DNA from: UBA6049 sp965662345 | GTDB taxonomy: Bacteria > Bacteroidota > Bacteroidia > Flavobacteriales_G > Salibacteraceae | Reading direction: 5' to 3' | NCBI GenBank assembly: GCA_965662345.1 | Contig: CBFIHE010000011.1 | Span: forward strand, 1-64,000 | Length of the DNA: 64,000 nt | In this document: positions 44,140 through 52,634 of the stretch, piece after piece | Layout: each line of letters begins with the position of its first letter | How positions within the stretch are numbered: position 1 is the first letter of the stretch | Notes under the pieces: model-generated | Databases searched by the model: none | Told to the model about the DNA's origin: nothing | Seen by the model: the letters and a program-made list of their open reading frames with translations, nothing else | Made by a program: the position numbers and the translations under genes

Positions 44140-45045
44140 TTAGAAATAACCTTGTTTCTTACGATCTTCCATACTGGTTTCAGAGCGTTTATCATCTGCA
44201 CGATTTCCGCGCTCTGTTTGTCTAGCTGCCGCAACTTCACCTACAATTTTTTCTAAGGTATCCGCATCAGATTCTAATCCACCTGTAATTGTAATGTCTC
44301 CTAGGGTTCTGAATCTAATTTGCTTCGTTTCTACTTTTTCTCCCTCTCTGAGGTCTATGTATTCGCTCATAGGAATCCAAGTGTTGTTTCTCCAAACCAC
44401 CTCTCGCTCATGAGCTATATATAGTGAAGGGATTGGGATGTTTTCTGCCAAAATGTATTGCCAAACATCCATTTCTGTCCAGTTACTGATGGGGAATACA
44501 CGGAAATGCTCTCCCATTTGGTATCTTCCATTAAAGATATTCCAAAGCTCTGGACGTTGGTGTTTTGGGTCCCATTGTCCAAAATCATCTCTATGAGAAA
44601 AGAAGCGCTCTTTAGCTCTTGCCTTTTCTTCATCGCGCCTTGCTCCACCAATTGCTGCATCAATGTTATTACTCTCAATGGCATCTAACAGCGTTGTTGT
44701 TTGCAATGCGTTTCTACTCGCATTAATTCCTTTTTCTTCTTGGACTCTTCCTGTATTGATTGAATCTTGAACAGAACCTACAATGAGTTTAGCACCTAGC
44801 TCCTTGATCAAATCATCTCTAAACTTTATAGTCTCAGGGAAATTATGCCCCGTATCAATATGCATTAATGGAAAGGGAATTTTTGCTGGATAGAATGCCT
44901 TTCTTGCCAGGTGAGTAACTACAATGGAGTCTTTACCACCAGAGAACAGAATCACGGGATTCTGGAACTGTGCATACACCTCTCTAAGTACATAGATAGC
45001 TTCTGCCTCTAGTTCTTTCAAATGTTTTAATGAATAGTTCTTCAT
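44140..45045 (-). CDS. cysD: Sulfate adenylyltransferase subunit 2 (CysD)
   Basis: The 301-residue product has the ATP-pyrophosphatase PP-loop SGGKDS at residues 35-40 and the conserved blocks HIDTGHNFPE, AIGGARRDEEKARAKER and FRTLGDITITGGLES (in part). It is the catalytic subunit that forms adenylyl sulfate from ATP and sulfate, with CysN. The end (SETSMEDRKKQGYF) is the usual C-terminus. It is 12 bases downstream of cysC. Confidence 0.96.
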   Translation of the reverse strand: MKNYSLKHLKELEAEAIYVLREVYAQFQNPVILFSGGKDSIVVTHLARKAFYPAKIPFPLMHIDTGHNFPETIKFRDDLIKELGAKLIVGSVQDSINTGRVQEEKGINASRNALQTTTLLDAIESNNIDAAIGGARRDEEKARAKERFFSHRDDFGQWDPKHQRPELWNIFNGRYQMGEHFRVFPISNWTEMDVWQYILAENIPIPSLYIAHEREVVWRNNTWIPMSEYIDLREGEKVETKQIRFRTLGDITITGGLESDADTLEKIVGEVAAARQTERGNRADDKRSETSMEDRKKQGYF

Positions 45046-45057
45046 AAGCTGAATTTC

Positions 45058-45666
45058 TTAGGATTGTGTAGGTAGTTTTTGGGTTAAAACTTTCATAATC
45101 TGGCTCACGCAGGTTTCCAAATCATTTTTTGCTGTGTTCACTTTAATCTCTGCTTCTTCTGGAGCTTCAAAAGGAGAAGAAATACCTGTGAAATTTGAAA
45201 TCTCACCAGCCCTTGCTTTTGCATAAAGGCCTTTCACATCTCGCTGTTCGCAAACTTCAATAGGGCATTCTACATAGACCTCTATCACATCTGATAAGCC
45301 TACAATCTCTCGCACTTTTGCTCGATCTTCTTTAAACGGTGAGATGAATGCTGTTAAAGCTATGGCTCCAGCATCTACAAACAATTTAGAAACTTCACCT
45401 ATTCTACGGATATTCTCGCTCCTACTTTCAGATGAAAAATCTAAATCTGCATTTAATCCACTGCGAATATTGTCTCCATCCAAAATATAGGTTCTTACGC
45501 CCATTTTGTAAAGCTCCTCTTCTACCCTATTTGCCAATGTAGATTTACCCGAACCGCTTAGTCCTACAAACCATACCACGAATGAACGGTGTCCGTTTTG
45601 ACTATTTCTTTTGATTCTGTCAATTTTATGTTCGTGAGGAATAATATGGAGTTTCTCGTCAGCCAT
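45058..45666 (-). CDS. cysC: Adenylylsulfate kinase (CysC)
   Basis: The 202-residue product has Walker A GLSGSGKS at residues 35-42, LDGDNIRSGLNADLDFS (in part: DGDNIRSGL) and DVKGLYAKARAGEI, the APS-binding blocks of CysC. It phosphorylates APS to PAPS, the sulfate donor. It overlaps the permease gene upstream by 8 bases, indicating translational coupling. Confidence 0.95.
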   Translation of the reverse strand: MADEKLHIIPHEHKIDRIKRNSQNGHRSFVVWFVGLSGSGKSTLANRVEEELYKMGVRTYILDGDNIRSGLNADLDFSSESRSENIRRIGEVSKLFVDAGAIALTAFISPFKEDRAKVREIVGLSDVIEVYVECPIEVCEQRDVKGLYAKARAGEISNFTGISSPFEAPEEAEIKVNTAKNDLETCVSQIMKVLTQKLPTQS

Positions 45667-47440
45667 GGATGGAATACGTCAATAATAAAGTGAATAACGA
45701 AGTTACGGAATACAGTAAGGTAAAGGATATCCCAATTTTGAAAAAATCACGCATTTTATAATTACCCGGCCCGTATACCATTAAGTTGGTTTGATAACTA
45801 ACTGGTGTTATGAAAGCAGCACTAGCACCAAAGGCAATTACTAAATAAACCAAAGACGGATTTAAATCAAGATCAGCAATAATCTGGAAGGCCAATGGAA
45901 ATACAATAGAAACGGCAGCCACATTTGTAACAAATGAGGTTAAGATAAAAGTGAGCAGGTACAGTCCAATAACTATCCCATATACACCAAAAGGATGGAA
46001 TAATTCTATAAATGGTTGAGCTACCAACTCGGCCGCACCAGAAGAAATAAATACACCGCCTAAGGTTATTGCGCTTCCCAAGATAACCAACAAATCTAGG
46101 TTTGCATGTTTCTTGATTTTTTCTTGATTAATCATGCGTAAACCAACACCTACACCTAGCATAAGTACAAGACCACTAAATAGCGAAATTACACCCGCAA
46201 ATACAGCTGAAATCAAAGCGAATATTAGTGCAAGAAAAACCTTTTTCTTTCCAGTTAGTGGTCTGTCTATGGTTGATACTATTGAAACTACATAGATGTT
46301 TTTGTCTTTTTCGCTCAGCCGCTTAAATAGCTTTCCAGTGGTTAGTAATAATAAGTCTCCTGTAGCGAGTTTAACCTCTCCTAATTTGCCACTTAAGCGC
46401 TCTCCATTCCTATGAATAGCTACAACTGCTGAGTCGTAGCGTTCTCTAAATGTAACATCTTTGAGCGTTTTGTTCTCAAGGATACTATTAGCAGGAATTA
46501 CAGCTTCAACAACATCTAATTCTGTTCCTAAGCTAAATCGTTCCGTTTTGGCCCATTCTAGTTCGTCTCTGTTTTTTACTAGCTCTATTACTTCTTTGGT
46601 ATCTCCAGCAAAATACAGTCTATCATCTCCTTGTATCACCTCATCTGGGTCTACCGATTTTATCAGATGCTGCCCGCGTAAAATCTGTGCCAAGAAAACC
46701 CCGTCTAAGTTTCTGAGGTTTGCTTCTGTAATAGACTTACCTACCATGTCGGACCCAGCTAGAACACGCGTTTCTACTAAGTATTCGCGAATGTTCGATG
46801 TCACCTGTTCCGTAACACTAACACTATCTGGAAGCAAACGATACCCAACAGTAGAGAGGAATAGAACCCCTACTGCAGAAACCAGAACTCCAGGTATAAA
46901 GAAGTGCAAATAGCTTAGTGTTTCACCACCACTGTTAGATATGAAACCGTTAAGAACCAAATTCGTACTCGTACCAATAACCGTAATCATACCTCCCGTT
47001 ATAGCAGCGAACGAAAGCGGAATGAGGAGCTTAGAAGGAGAAACTTGATGCTTTTTACCCCATTGATAGACATAGGGCATTAAGATGGCCACAATGGGAG
47101 TGTTATTCATAACCGATGACATTCCCGCAACAGCAGTAGTCAACTTGAAAATGAAACCCGAGGGAGAGTTGGATTTTCCAAAAAAGCGATCGAGCAATCC
47201 AGCCAAGTCAAAGTTATCTCTGATAATGGCCGTAACGAAAATGAGTAGAAAGATGATGATGATACTCTTGTTCGCAAACCCCGTTAAGAAATCAGCTACG
47301 GGTAAAATATCCAACAGAATTAATGCGAAAGCTGCTGCAAAAAAGATGTAGGTAGATTTGAACTTGTCCCAAACAAGCATTACTACTACCAAAGCAAGAT
47401 CTGCCAGAACTACGTATTTTTCCCAATCAGGCTCAATCAT
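45659..47440 (-). CDS. SLC13/DASS family permease with central TrkA_C domains (probable sulfate transporter)
   Basis: The 593-residue protein has an N-terminal block of membrane helices (about residues 10-200) with SVMNNTPIVAILMPYV, a central soluble region of about 170 residues holding two TrkA-C (RCK_C) domains (VLAGSDMVGKSITEANLR and VVEAVIPANSILENKTL, in part), and a second block of helices with NVAAVSIVFPLAFQ and FGASAAFITPVSYQTN. This architecture is typical of Na+-coupled sulfate or dicarboxylate carriers. Location within the sulfate activation operon makes sulfate the likely substrate. It begins 4 bases after cysQ. Confidence 0.88.
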   Translation of the reverse strand: MIEPDWEKYVVLADLALVVVMLVWDKFKSTYIFFAAAFALILLDILPVADFLTGFANKSIIIIFLLIFVTAIIRDNFDLAGLLDRFFGKSNSPSGFIFKLTTAVAGMSSVMNNTPIVAILMPYVYQWGKKHQVSPSKLLIPLSFAAITGGMITVIGTSTNLVLNGFISNSGGETLSYLHFFIPGVLVSAVGVLFLSTVGYRLLPDSVSVTEQVTSNIREYLVETRVLAGSDMVGKSITEANLRNLDGVFLAQILRGQHLIKSVDPDEVIQGDDRLYFAGDTKEVIELVKNRDELEWAKTERFSLGTELDVVEAVIPANSILENKTLKDVTFRERYDSAVVAIHRNGERLSGKLGEVKLATGDLLLLTTGKLFKRLSEKDKNIYVVSIVSTIDRPLTGKKKVFLALIFALISAVFAGVISLFSGLVLMLGVGVGLRMINQEKIKKHANLDLLVILGSAITLGGVFISSGAAELVAQPFIELFHPFGVYGIVIGLYLLTFILTSFVTNVAAVSIVFPLAFQIIADLDLNPSLVYLVIAFGASAAFITPVSYQTNLMVYGPGNYKMRDFFKIGISFTLLYSVTSLFTLLLTYSIHG

Positions 47441-47443
47441 GTT

Positions 47444-48232
47444 CTAGTGCACCAAAAACCAAGGGTTGAGTAAATTCTCTTTATTGTATTCCAATTCTGT
47501 TAGTTCTGGGTAACGGTCTACCCTAAAGCCAGCTGCCTTACAAATAGCATGGCCCGCTCCTGTATCCCACTCCATTGTAGGTGCGAATCTTGGGTAGAGA
47601 TCTGCAGCGCCTTCAGCCACCATGCAGAGTTTTAATGAGCTTCCACGAGAAAGAACTTCTATCTCACCTTGTGTCTTTTTCAATTCTTCCATGTAGGCTA
47701 AAGTTTCATCACTCATGTGCGATCTGCTTCCAACCATAACAAAAGGTCCGCCAGTTCTTTTTTCTGGCAAGGCTGATGCTGAATCTATAGCGGGAACTGC
47801 GTCTGTTGCAGAAACATTTGTCCACTTCCAAGCACCTTCTCCAACCACGCCTGCATATAGCGTTTTATGCACCGGAACGTAGATGACACCCATTACTGGG
47901 TAACCGTCTTTCACCAAGGCAACATTCACTGTGAATTCGCCATTGCGCTTTACAAACTCTTTGGTACCATCTAAAGGGTCTACCAACCAAAATGTATCCC
48001 AATCTTTTCTACTGGAGTAATCTGCATGCTTACCCTCTTCACTTAAGATAGGGTAATCCGTATCATTCAGAAAACTCACTATTGCTAGGTGCGACCTTTT
48101 ATCTGCTTCTGTTAATGGTGATTTATCGTCTTTGTGTCCAACGGCAAAATCTGAATCGTAAACGTTCAAAATTTCACCTCCTGCCTTCAAAGAGGACTGA
48201 ATACTAAGTTCAAGTTCGTTCTTGTATCTCAT
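47444..48232 (-). CDS. cysQ: 3'(2'),5'-bisphosphate nucleotidase (CysQ)
   Basis: The 262-residue product is an inositol-monophosphatase-fold enzyme with the metal-binding blocks EEGKHADYSSR, WLVDPLDGTKEF and WDTGAGHAI. It removes the 3' phosphate of PAP, the product of PAPS use, and so relieves inhibition of PAPS-consuming enzymes. It leads the operon for sulfate uptake and activation. A TACATTTG box (48251-48258) lies 19 bases before its ATG. Confidence 0.95.
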   Translation of the reverse strand: MRYKNELELSIQSSLKAGGEILNVYDSDFAVGHKDDKSPLTEADKRSHLAIVSFLNDTDYPILSEEGKHADYSSRKDWDTFWLVDPLDGTKEFVKRNGEFTVNVALVKDGYPVMGVIYVPVHKTLYAGVVGEGAWKWTNVSATDAVPAIDSASALPEKRTGGPFVMVGSRSHMSDETLAYMEELKKTQGEIEVLSRGSSLKLCMVAEGAADLYPRFAPTMEWDTGAGHAICKAAGFRVDRYPELTELEYNKENLLNPWFLVH

Positions 48233-48250
48233 GAGTTAGGATGTTCGAAA

Positions 48251-48258
48251 CAAATGTA
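48251..48258 (-). promoter_or_regulatory. -7 element of the sulfate activation operon
   Basis: TACATTTG on the minus strand fits TAnnTTTG, 19 bases before the cysQ start. No good -33 box at the usual distance. Confidence 0.45.
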
Positions 48259-48358
48259 ACATTAAGGTCTTATCAGTTTACTGACTAATATCAACCCCAA
48301 GTCTGCTATATGATCACAAAAACCGTTAAATATCAGGATTTAGTTGCTAAGATGCTAG

Positions 48359-48366
48359 TAAGTTTG
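48359..48366 (+). promoter_or_regulatory. -7 element of the galE promoter
   Basis: TAAGTTTG fits TAnnTTTG and lies 22 bases before the ATG at 48389; it supports that start over the GTG at 48368. Confidence 0.5.
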
Positions 48367-48388
48367 TGTGAACCTAAATAAAATAGCA

Positions 48389-49441
48389 ATGAGTAAGGTA
48401 TTGGTAACAGGTGGTGCTGGGTACATAGGTAGTCACACAATAATAGAATTAATTGAAGCTGGTTTTGACGTAGTTTCAGTAGATAACTATGTGAACTCTA
48501 ATGATTCAACATACGAGCGGATATACGAACTCACTGGAAAGCGTATACCTTATTACGAAACAGATTTAAGAGACCTCAACGGCACGGAGCAAATTTTCAA
48601 AGATCATGAAGACCTAGTTGGTGTCATTCACTTTGCAGCACTCAAATCTGTTCCTGATTCTGTGGCTAACCCAGACTTTACCTTTGACAATAACAACAAT
48701 TCATTGAACAACATTGCAAAGTGTTGTATGAAATACAGAGTAGACCAATTGATTTTCTCTTCATCCTGCTCAGTTTATGGTAATGTTATGCCAGAAGACC
48801 TGCCTGTTACTGAAGATACCCCGTTAAAAAATGCAGAATCTCCGTATGCTTACTCCAAACAAAATGGAGAAGTGATGTTGCGTTTCATGACAAACATTAG
48901 TGACTTAAAAGCAATTTGTTTACGTTACTTCAATCCCGTTGGTGCTCATATCAGTGGTCAACTAGGAGAGTTACCCTCTAAACGGGTGAATAACTTGGTT
49001 CCTGTTATTACCCAAGCAGCATCAGGCGTTATACCTCACTTCACCGTATTTGGAGGCGATTGGCCAACACGTGATGGCTCTTGTATTCGCGATTACATAC
49101 ATGTTACTGATATTGCCACAGCGCATGTAACAGCGCTTCAACAACAACTTGATGGTTCTTATGGGGTGAACTATGATATTATAAACTTAGGTAGCGGAGA
49201 TGGCGTTTCTGTTTTTGAAGCTATTGATGCATTTGAGAAAGCAGCAGAAACCAAAGCTCCTTATGAGGTAGGACCAAGAAGAGATGGTGATGTAGAATCT
49301 ATTTTCTCTAACCCTCAGAAAGCGGCCAAGGCATTGGGTTGGACTCCCAAATACGGCATTGATGATATGATGGCTAGTGCTTGGAAGTGGCAACTCAGAA
49401 TGAAAGAGTTGGGCATTGCCAAACATAAGATGGAAGATTAA
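48389..49441 (+). CDS. galE: UDP-glucose 4-epimerase
   Basis: The 350-residue product is a short-chain extended dehydrogenase: NAD-binding GGAGYIGS near residue 8, catalytic Tyr153 and Lys157 in YAYSK, FSSSCSVYG, and RYFNPVGAH. It interconverts UDP-glucose and UDP-galactose, supplying surface polysaccharides. I use the ATG at 48389; the frame is open 7 codons further to a GTG. The gene abuts the stop of the convergent moxR gene without spacing. Confidence 0.95.
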   Translation: MSKVLVTGGAGYIGSHTIIELIEAGFDVVSVDNYVNSNDSTYERIYELTGKRIPYYETDLRDLNGTEQIFKDHEDLVGVIHFAALKSVPDSVANPDFTFDNNNNSLNNIAKCCMKYRVDQLIFSSSCSVYGNVMPEDLPVTEDTPLKNAESPYAYSKQNGEVMLRFMTNISDLKAICLRYFNPVGAHISGQLGELPSKRVNNLVPVITQAASGVIPHFTVFGGDWPTRDGSCIRDYIHVTDIATAHVTALQQQLDGSYGVNYDIINLGSGDGVSVFEAIDAFEKAAETKAPYEVGPRRDGDVESIFSNPQKAAKALGWTPKYGIDDMMASAWKWQLRMKELGIAKHKMED

Positions 49442-50413
49442 TTAGAATAACTCAGAGATAATACTCTCTACTGTGTGCCCCTCTGCTTCAGCGCGGTAGT
49501 TTTTCACTAAGCGATGGCGTAAAATGGGTGTTGCAACAGCTTGAACATCTTCTATATCTGGACTGTACTTACCGTGCATCAAGGCATGACACTTAGCTCC
49601 TAAAATGAGATATTGAGATGCTCTAGGTCCTGCTCCCCAACTGACAAAGTCTTTCACAACTTGCGGTGCGAGGTCATTATCATAACGAGTCTTAGCAACT
49701 AAACGAACGGCATACTCCACCACATTATCTGGAACTGGAACACGTCTTACCAAGTGTTGGAAGTATCTAATCTCTTCTTCATCCATAAGAGATTGAATCT
49801 CTACTCGTTCATCACTAGTTGTTCGCTTAACCACCTCTACTTCTTCTGAGAAAGAAGGGTAGTCTACCCAGATATTAAACATGAATCGGTCTAATTGCGC
49901 CTCTGGTAGCGGATACGTACCTTCTTGCTCAATTGGGTTTTGGGTGGCTAGAACAAAGAATGGTTTATTCAACTCAAACGTTTGACCAGCAGCCGTTACA
50001 CTTTTTTCTTGCATAGCCTCAAGTAAGGCCGCCTGCGTTTTGGGTGGTGTACGGTTAATCTCATCTGCCAAAATTACATTGGCAAAAAGTGGTCCTTTGA
50101 TAAATTTAAAGTTGCGCTCTTTATCCAGAATTTCAGAACCTATTATGTCTGCTGGCATTAAGTCTGGGGTAAATTGAATGCGGTTAAACTTTAACCCCAA
50201 TGCCTTGGCAACAGTGTTTACTAATAGTGTTTTTGCCAATCCAGGAACACCAACTAGTAATGCGTGTCCACCGCTGAAAACGGCAATGAGTAAGTCTTTA
50301 ACCACCTCATCTTGACCAATAACAGACTTGCTCACCTCTGTGTGAAGAGCTTTTAACTTTTCTGCCAACGCATCTGCAGCAGCAACATCATCGGTATAAG
50401 GTACCTTACTCAT
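49442..50413 (-). CDS. MoxR family AAA ATPase
   Basis: The 323-residue product has Walker A GVPGLAKT at 55-62, Walker B LADEINRTPP, the sensor block ATQNPIEQEGTYPLPEAQLDRF and the C-terminal lid with RYDND. MoxR ATPases act with VWA-domain partners as chaperones or metal-insertion helpers. There is no VWA gene next to it; instead it is the last gene of a unit with three parvulin-type periplasmic proteins, 3 bases after the SurA-like stop. This suggests a role in envelope stress or periplasmic protein maturation, but it is cytosolic. Confidence 0.92.
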   Translation of the reverse strand: MSKVPYTDDVAAADALAEKLKALHTEVSKSVIGQDEVVKDLLIAVFSGGHALLVGVPGLAKTLLVNTVAKALGLKFNRIQFTPDLMPADIIGSEILDKERNFKFIKGPLFANVILADEINRTPPKTQAALLEAMQEKSVTAAGQTFELNKPFFVLATQNPIEQEGTYPLPEAQLDRFMFNIWVDYPSFSEEVEVVKRTTSDERVEIQSLMDEEEIRYFQHLVRRVPVPDNVVEYAVRLVAKTRYDNDLAPQVVKDFVSWGAGPRASQYLILGAKCHALMHGKYSPDIEDVQAVATPILRHRLVKNYRAEAEGHTVESIISELF

Positions 50414-50416
50414 ATA

Positions 50417-51775
50417 TTAAAACCATTTATTCTCGAACGAGCATTCGCGGTATTCATCGTTCATCTTAATGTAACTACGTCTAATGTGATCTTCCATCCA
50501 ATCGCGCATTATATTCGCTTGCTTATCGGCTTTTGCCGCTGCTTGAATACGCTGATAATCATCTTTCAAATTTGCTCTATGTGGTTCGGTTACAGAAAGT
50601 AATTTCACCAATCTATATGCTTTAGATCCATCTGGTTTTTGATACACTACAGGGTCTGAAACCTCCCCTGGTTTCATCTTATCTAAAACAAAGAACAAGC
50701 CAGGGTCTACCTGATTCATTTGATCTGTTTCAAAACGCGTTTCACCGGTTTGTGGATTAATTAATCTACCACCATTCATTTTGGTGGGTTTATCTGTACT
50801 GTATTCCTCTGCCAATTCTTCAAAAGAAACTGTATCGTTTGTTTGTAACACTTGCTGCAGGGAATCGAGTATGTTTTTGGAACGAACTAAGTCTGAAGTG
50901 TTAATCTTTGGTTTAAGTAAAATATGGCGTGCATTAACTTCTTGACCTTTTTTCTCCAATACTTCAATAAGGTGAAAACCAAATTCAGTTTCAACTATGC
51001 CAGATACCTGACCTGGCTCTAGGCTAAATGCTTCAGCTGCAAATTCCTTCACCAACATCCCTCTGGTTAGAAAGCCTAATTCTCCATTCTGCCTTGCCGA
51101 ACCAGGATCTTCTGAATAAAGATAAGCCAAGGTACCAAAGTCTTCACCATTCAATATACGCTCGCGAATCTCACGTAGGCGAGCAAGTGTACTTTCTCTT
51201 TCTGCCTCGCTCACTTTTGGATCTAATACAATATGAGAAACTTCTACCTCTGAGTTGATGTAAGGTAAACTGTCTTTTGGGATAGCATGGTAAAAATCGC
51301 GGACCTCTTTGGGAGAGACTGCTATTGTTCCAGTAATCTCACTTTGCATTTGCTGCACCAACATTTGATCGCGAATGAGGTCATGAAATTCACTTTTGAT
51401 CTTTACAATACTCTTTCCGTAAAACTCTTCTAGTTTCTCTACAGACCCAACTTGTGATACAAAGTACTCTACTCGTCTGTTTAACTCGGTTTCTACTTGT
51501 GCTTCATCTACCTCAACACTATCCACTCCTGCCTGATGAATAAGCAGTTTTTGTGACAATAAATCTTCTAATAAGACACACCTCGTATCGTCTTCAACGG
51601 GCATTCCGCTTCTTGCATATTGTGTGAATTGCTCTTCTAATTCGCTACGGAGAATGATTTCATCTGCCACCACGGCAATAACTCCGTCTATTGGGTCGCC
51701 TTCACCAACTTGGGCAGGCAATACCAATGGAAGCAAAAACAGTAGCAAATTTGCTATGATGAAACTAATTTTCAT
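50417..51775 (-). CDS. surA: SurA-like periplasmic peptidyl-prolyl isomerase
   Basis: The 452-residue product has a signal peptide (end near LPAQV), a SurA-type N-terminal domain starting VVADEIILRSELEEQF and GKSIVKIKSEF (in part), and two parvulin domains with YSEDPGSARQNGELGFLTRGML (in part: YSEDPGSARQ) and HAILLK-like block RHILLKPKIN. It assists outer membrane beta-barrel folding. The stop codon of its upstream neighbour overlaps its start by 4 bases. The symbol is by homology of role. Confidence 0.85.
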   Translation of the reverse strand: MKISFIIANLLLFLLPLVLPAQVGEGDPIDGVIAVVADEIILRSELEEQFTQYARSGMPVEDDTRCVLLEDLLSQKLLIHQAGVDSVEVDEAQVETELNRRVEYFVSQVGSVEKLEEFYGKSIVKIKSEFHDLIRDQMLVQQMQSEITGTIAVSPKEVRDFYHAIPKDSLPYINSEVEVSHIVLDPKVSEAERESTLARLREIRERILNGEDFGTLAYLYSEDPGSARQNGELGFLTRGMLVKEFAAEAFSLEPGQVSGIVETEFGFHLIEVLEKKGQEVNARHILLKPKINTSDLVRSKNILDSLQQVLQTNDTVSFEELAEEYSTDKPTKMNGGRLINPQTGETRFETDQMNQVDPGLFFVLDKMKPGEVSDPVVYQKPDGSKAYRLVKLLSVTEPHRANLKDDYQRIQAAAKADKQANIMRDWMEDHIRRSYIKMNDEYRECSFENKWF

Positions 51776-52632
51776 GGGCGATCAAAGGTCTCAAAATTAT
51801 TCTTGCGTTCTGCTTCTATAAACAAGTCTTTTTTCAGCTTATTCAAGAACTCGCGTTTACGCTGATTTAGGAGCATTGTCTTTATCTTATTCTTTTCTAG
51901 TGCCAAAGGTGAAATATCGTCTTTTAACTGATAATCTGAAATACGCAGGTAATAGATGCTTAGAGAATCGTTGTGGGTTATGAGCCTTCTAGAACGCACA
52001 AACTGCTCTTTATTGTAAACCTCAATGGGGATCTCGCGAAGAACATCATCTAAATAAAGCCAGTTGTTGTCATCTAAATAAAAATTGGCTGCAAACTGGT
52101 AGCAATACTCCTCAAGAAGTGCTCGATTCTTTTCCGTTGGATTACTCATCCAGGTTCTTACATCATCTGTTTTGGGTGCATTGGTATCTAGGCGAACATA
52201 TCTTACTTTAACAATGTAATCCTTTAGTTTGAAGTTATCTGGATTCTCCCGATAATAAGCTTCAATGGCCTCATCTGTAATATTGGTATCCAGTTTTTGC
52301 TTGATGAGTTCGCGCTGGTAAGCGAATATGATTAAATCATTTCTATACTCTTCTAACTTGCGCTCAACATCTTCTAATTCTGTTTTAAGATTGGTTTCTG
52401 CTTGAAAAACCAGCAACTCCTTCTCTATCCAGTTTCTAACGATGCGTTTAGCTAATTCCGAGCTGTCTTGAGCAGACAAGTCGTTGGGTATACGTTCTGC
52501 TAACTCATCGGCATACAGGTATTTCTCGTGCACTCTAGCTACAGGCGCGCCCTTTTCTGTTTCTGGGCCAAAGCGCTCACACGCCAAAAACAGCAATGAA
52601 AAAACAGAAAGGTACACTAATGCAATTCGCAC
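51772..52632 (-). CDS. PpiC/SurA-like lipoprotein of the folding operon
   Basis: The 286-residue product begins MRIALVYLSVFSLLFLACERFG with a lipobox LFLAC, so it should be a lipoprotein. After about 40 residues it has a helical region with charged stretches and ENPDNFKLKDYIVKVRYVRL, resembling the SurA N-terminal chaperone domain, but no clear parvulin domain. It lies between two parvulin genes with spacings of 2 and -4 bases. It is probably a chaperone partner rather than an isomerase. Confidence 0.78.
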   Translation of the reverse strand: MRIALVYLSVFSLLFLACERFGPETEKGAPVARVHEKYLYADELAERIPNDLSAQDSSELAKRIVRNWIEKELLVFQAETNLKTELEDVERKLEEYRNDLIIFAYQRELIKQKLDTNITDEAIEAYYRENPDNFKLKDYIVKVRYVRLDTNAPKTDDVRTWMSNPTEKNRALLEEYCYQFAANFYLDDNNWLYLDDVLREIPIEVYNKEQFVRSRRLITHNDSLSIYYLRISDYQLKDDISPLALEKNKIKTMLLNQRKREFLNKLKKDLFIEAERKNNFETFDRP

Positions 52633-52634
52633 AC

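Noticed and set aside
46461..46913. 150-codon frame opposite the SLC13 permease
   Set aside because: Antisense shadow of a well-conserved membrane protein; composition rich in Ser/Arg as expected from reading the complement.
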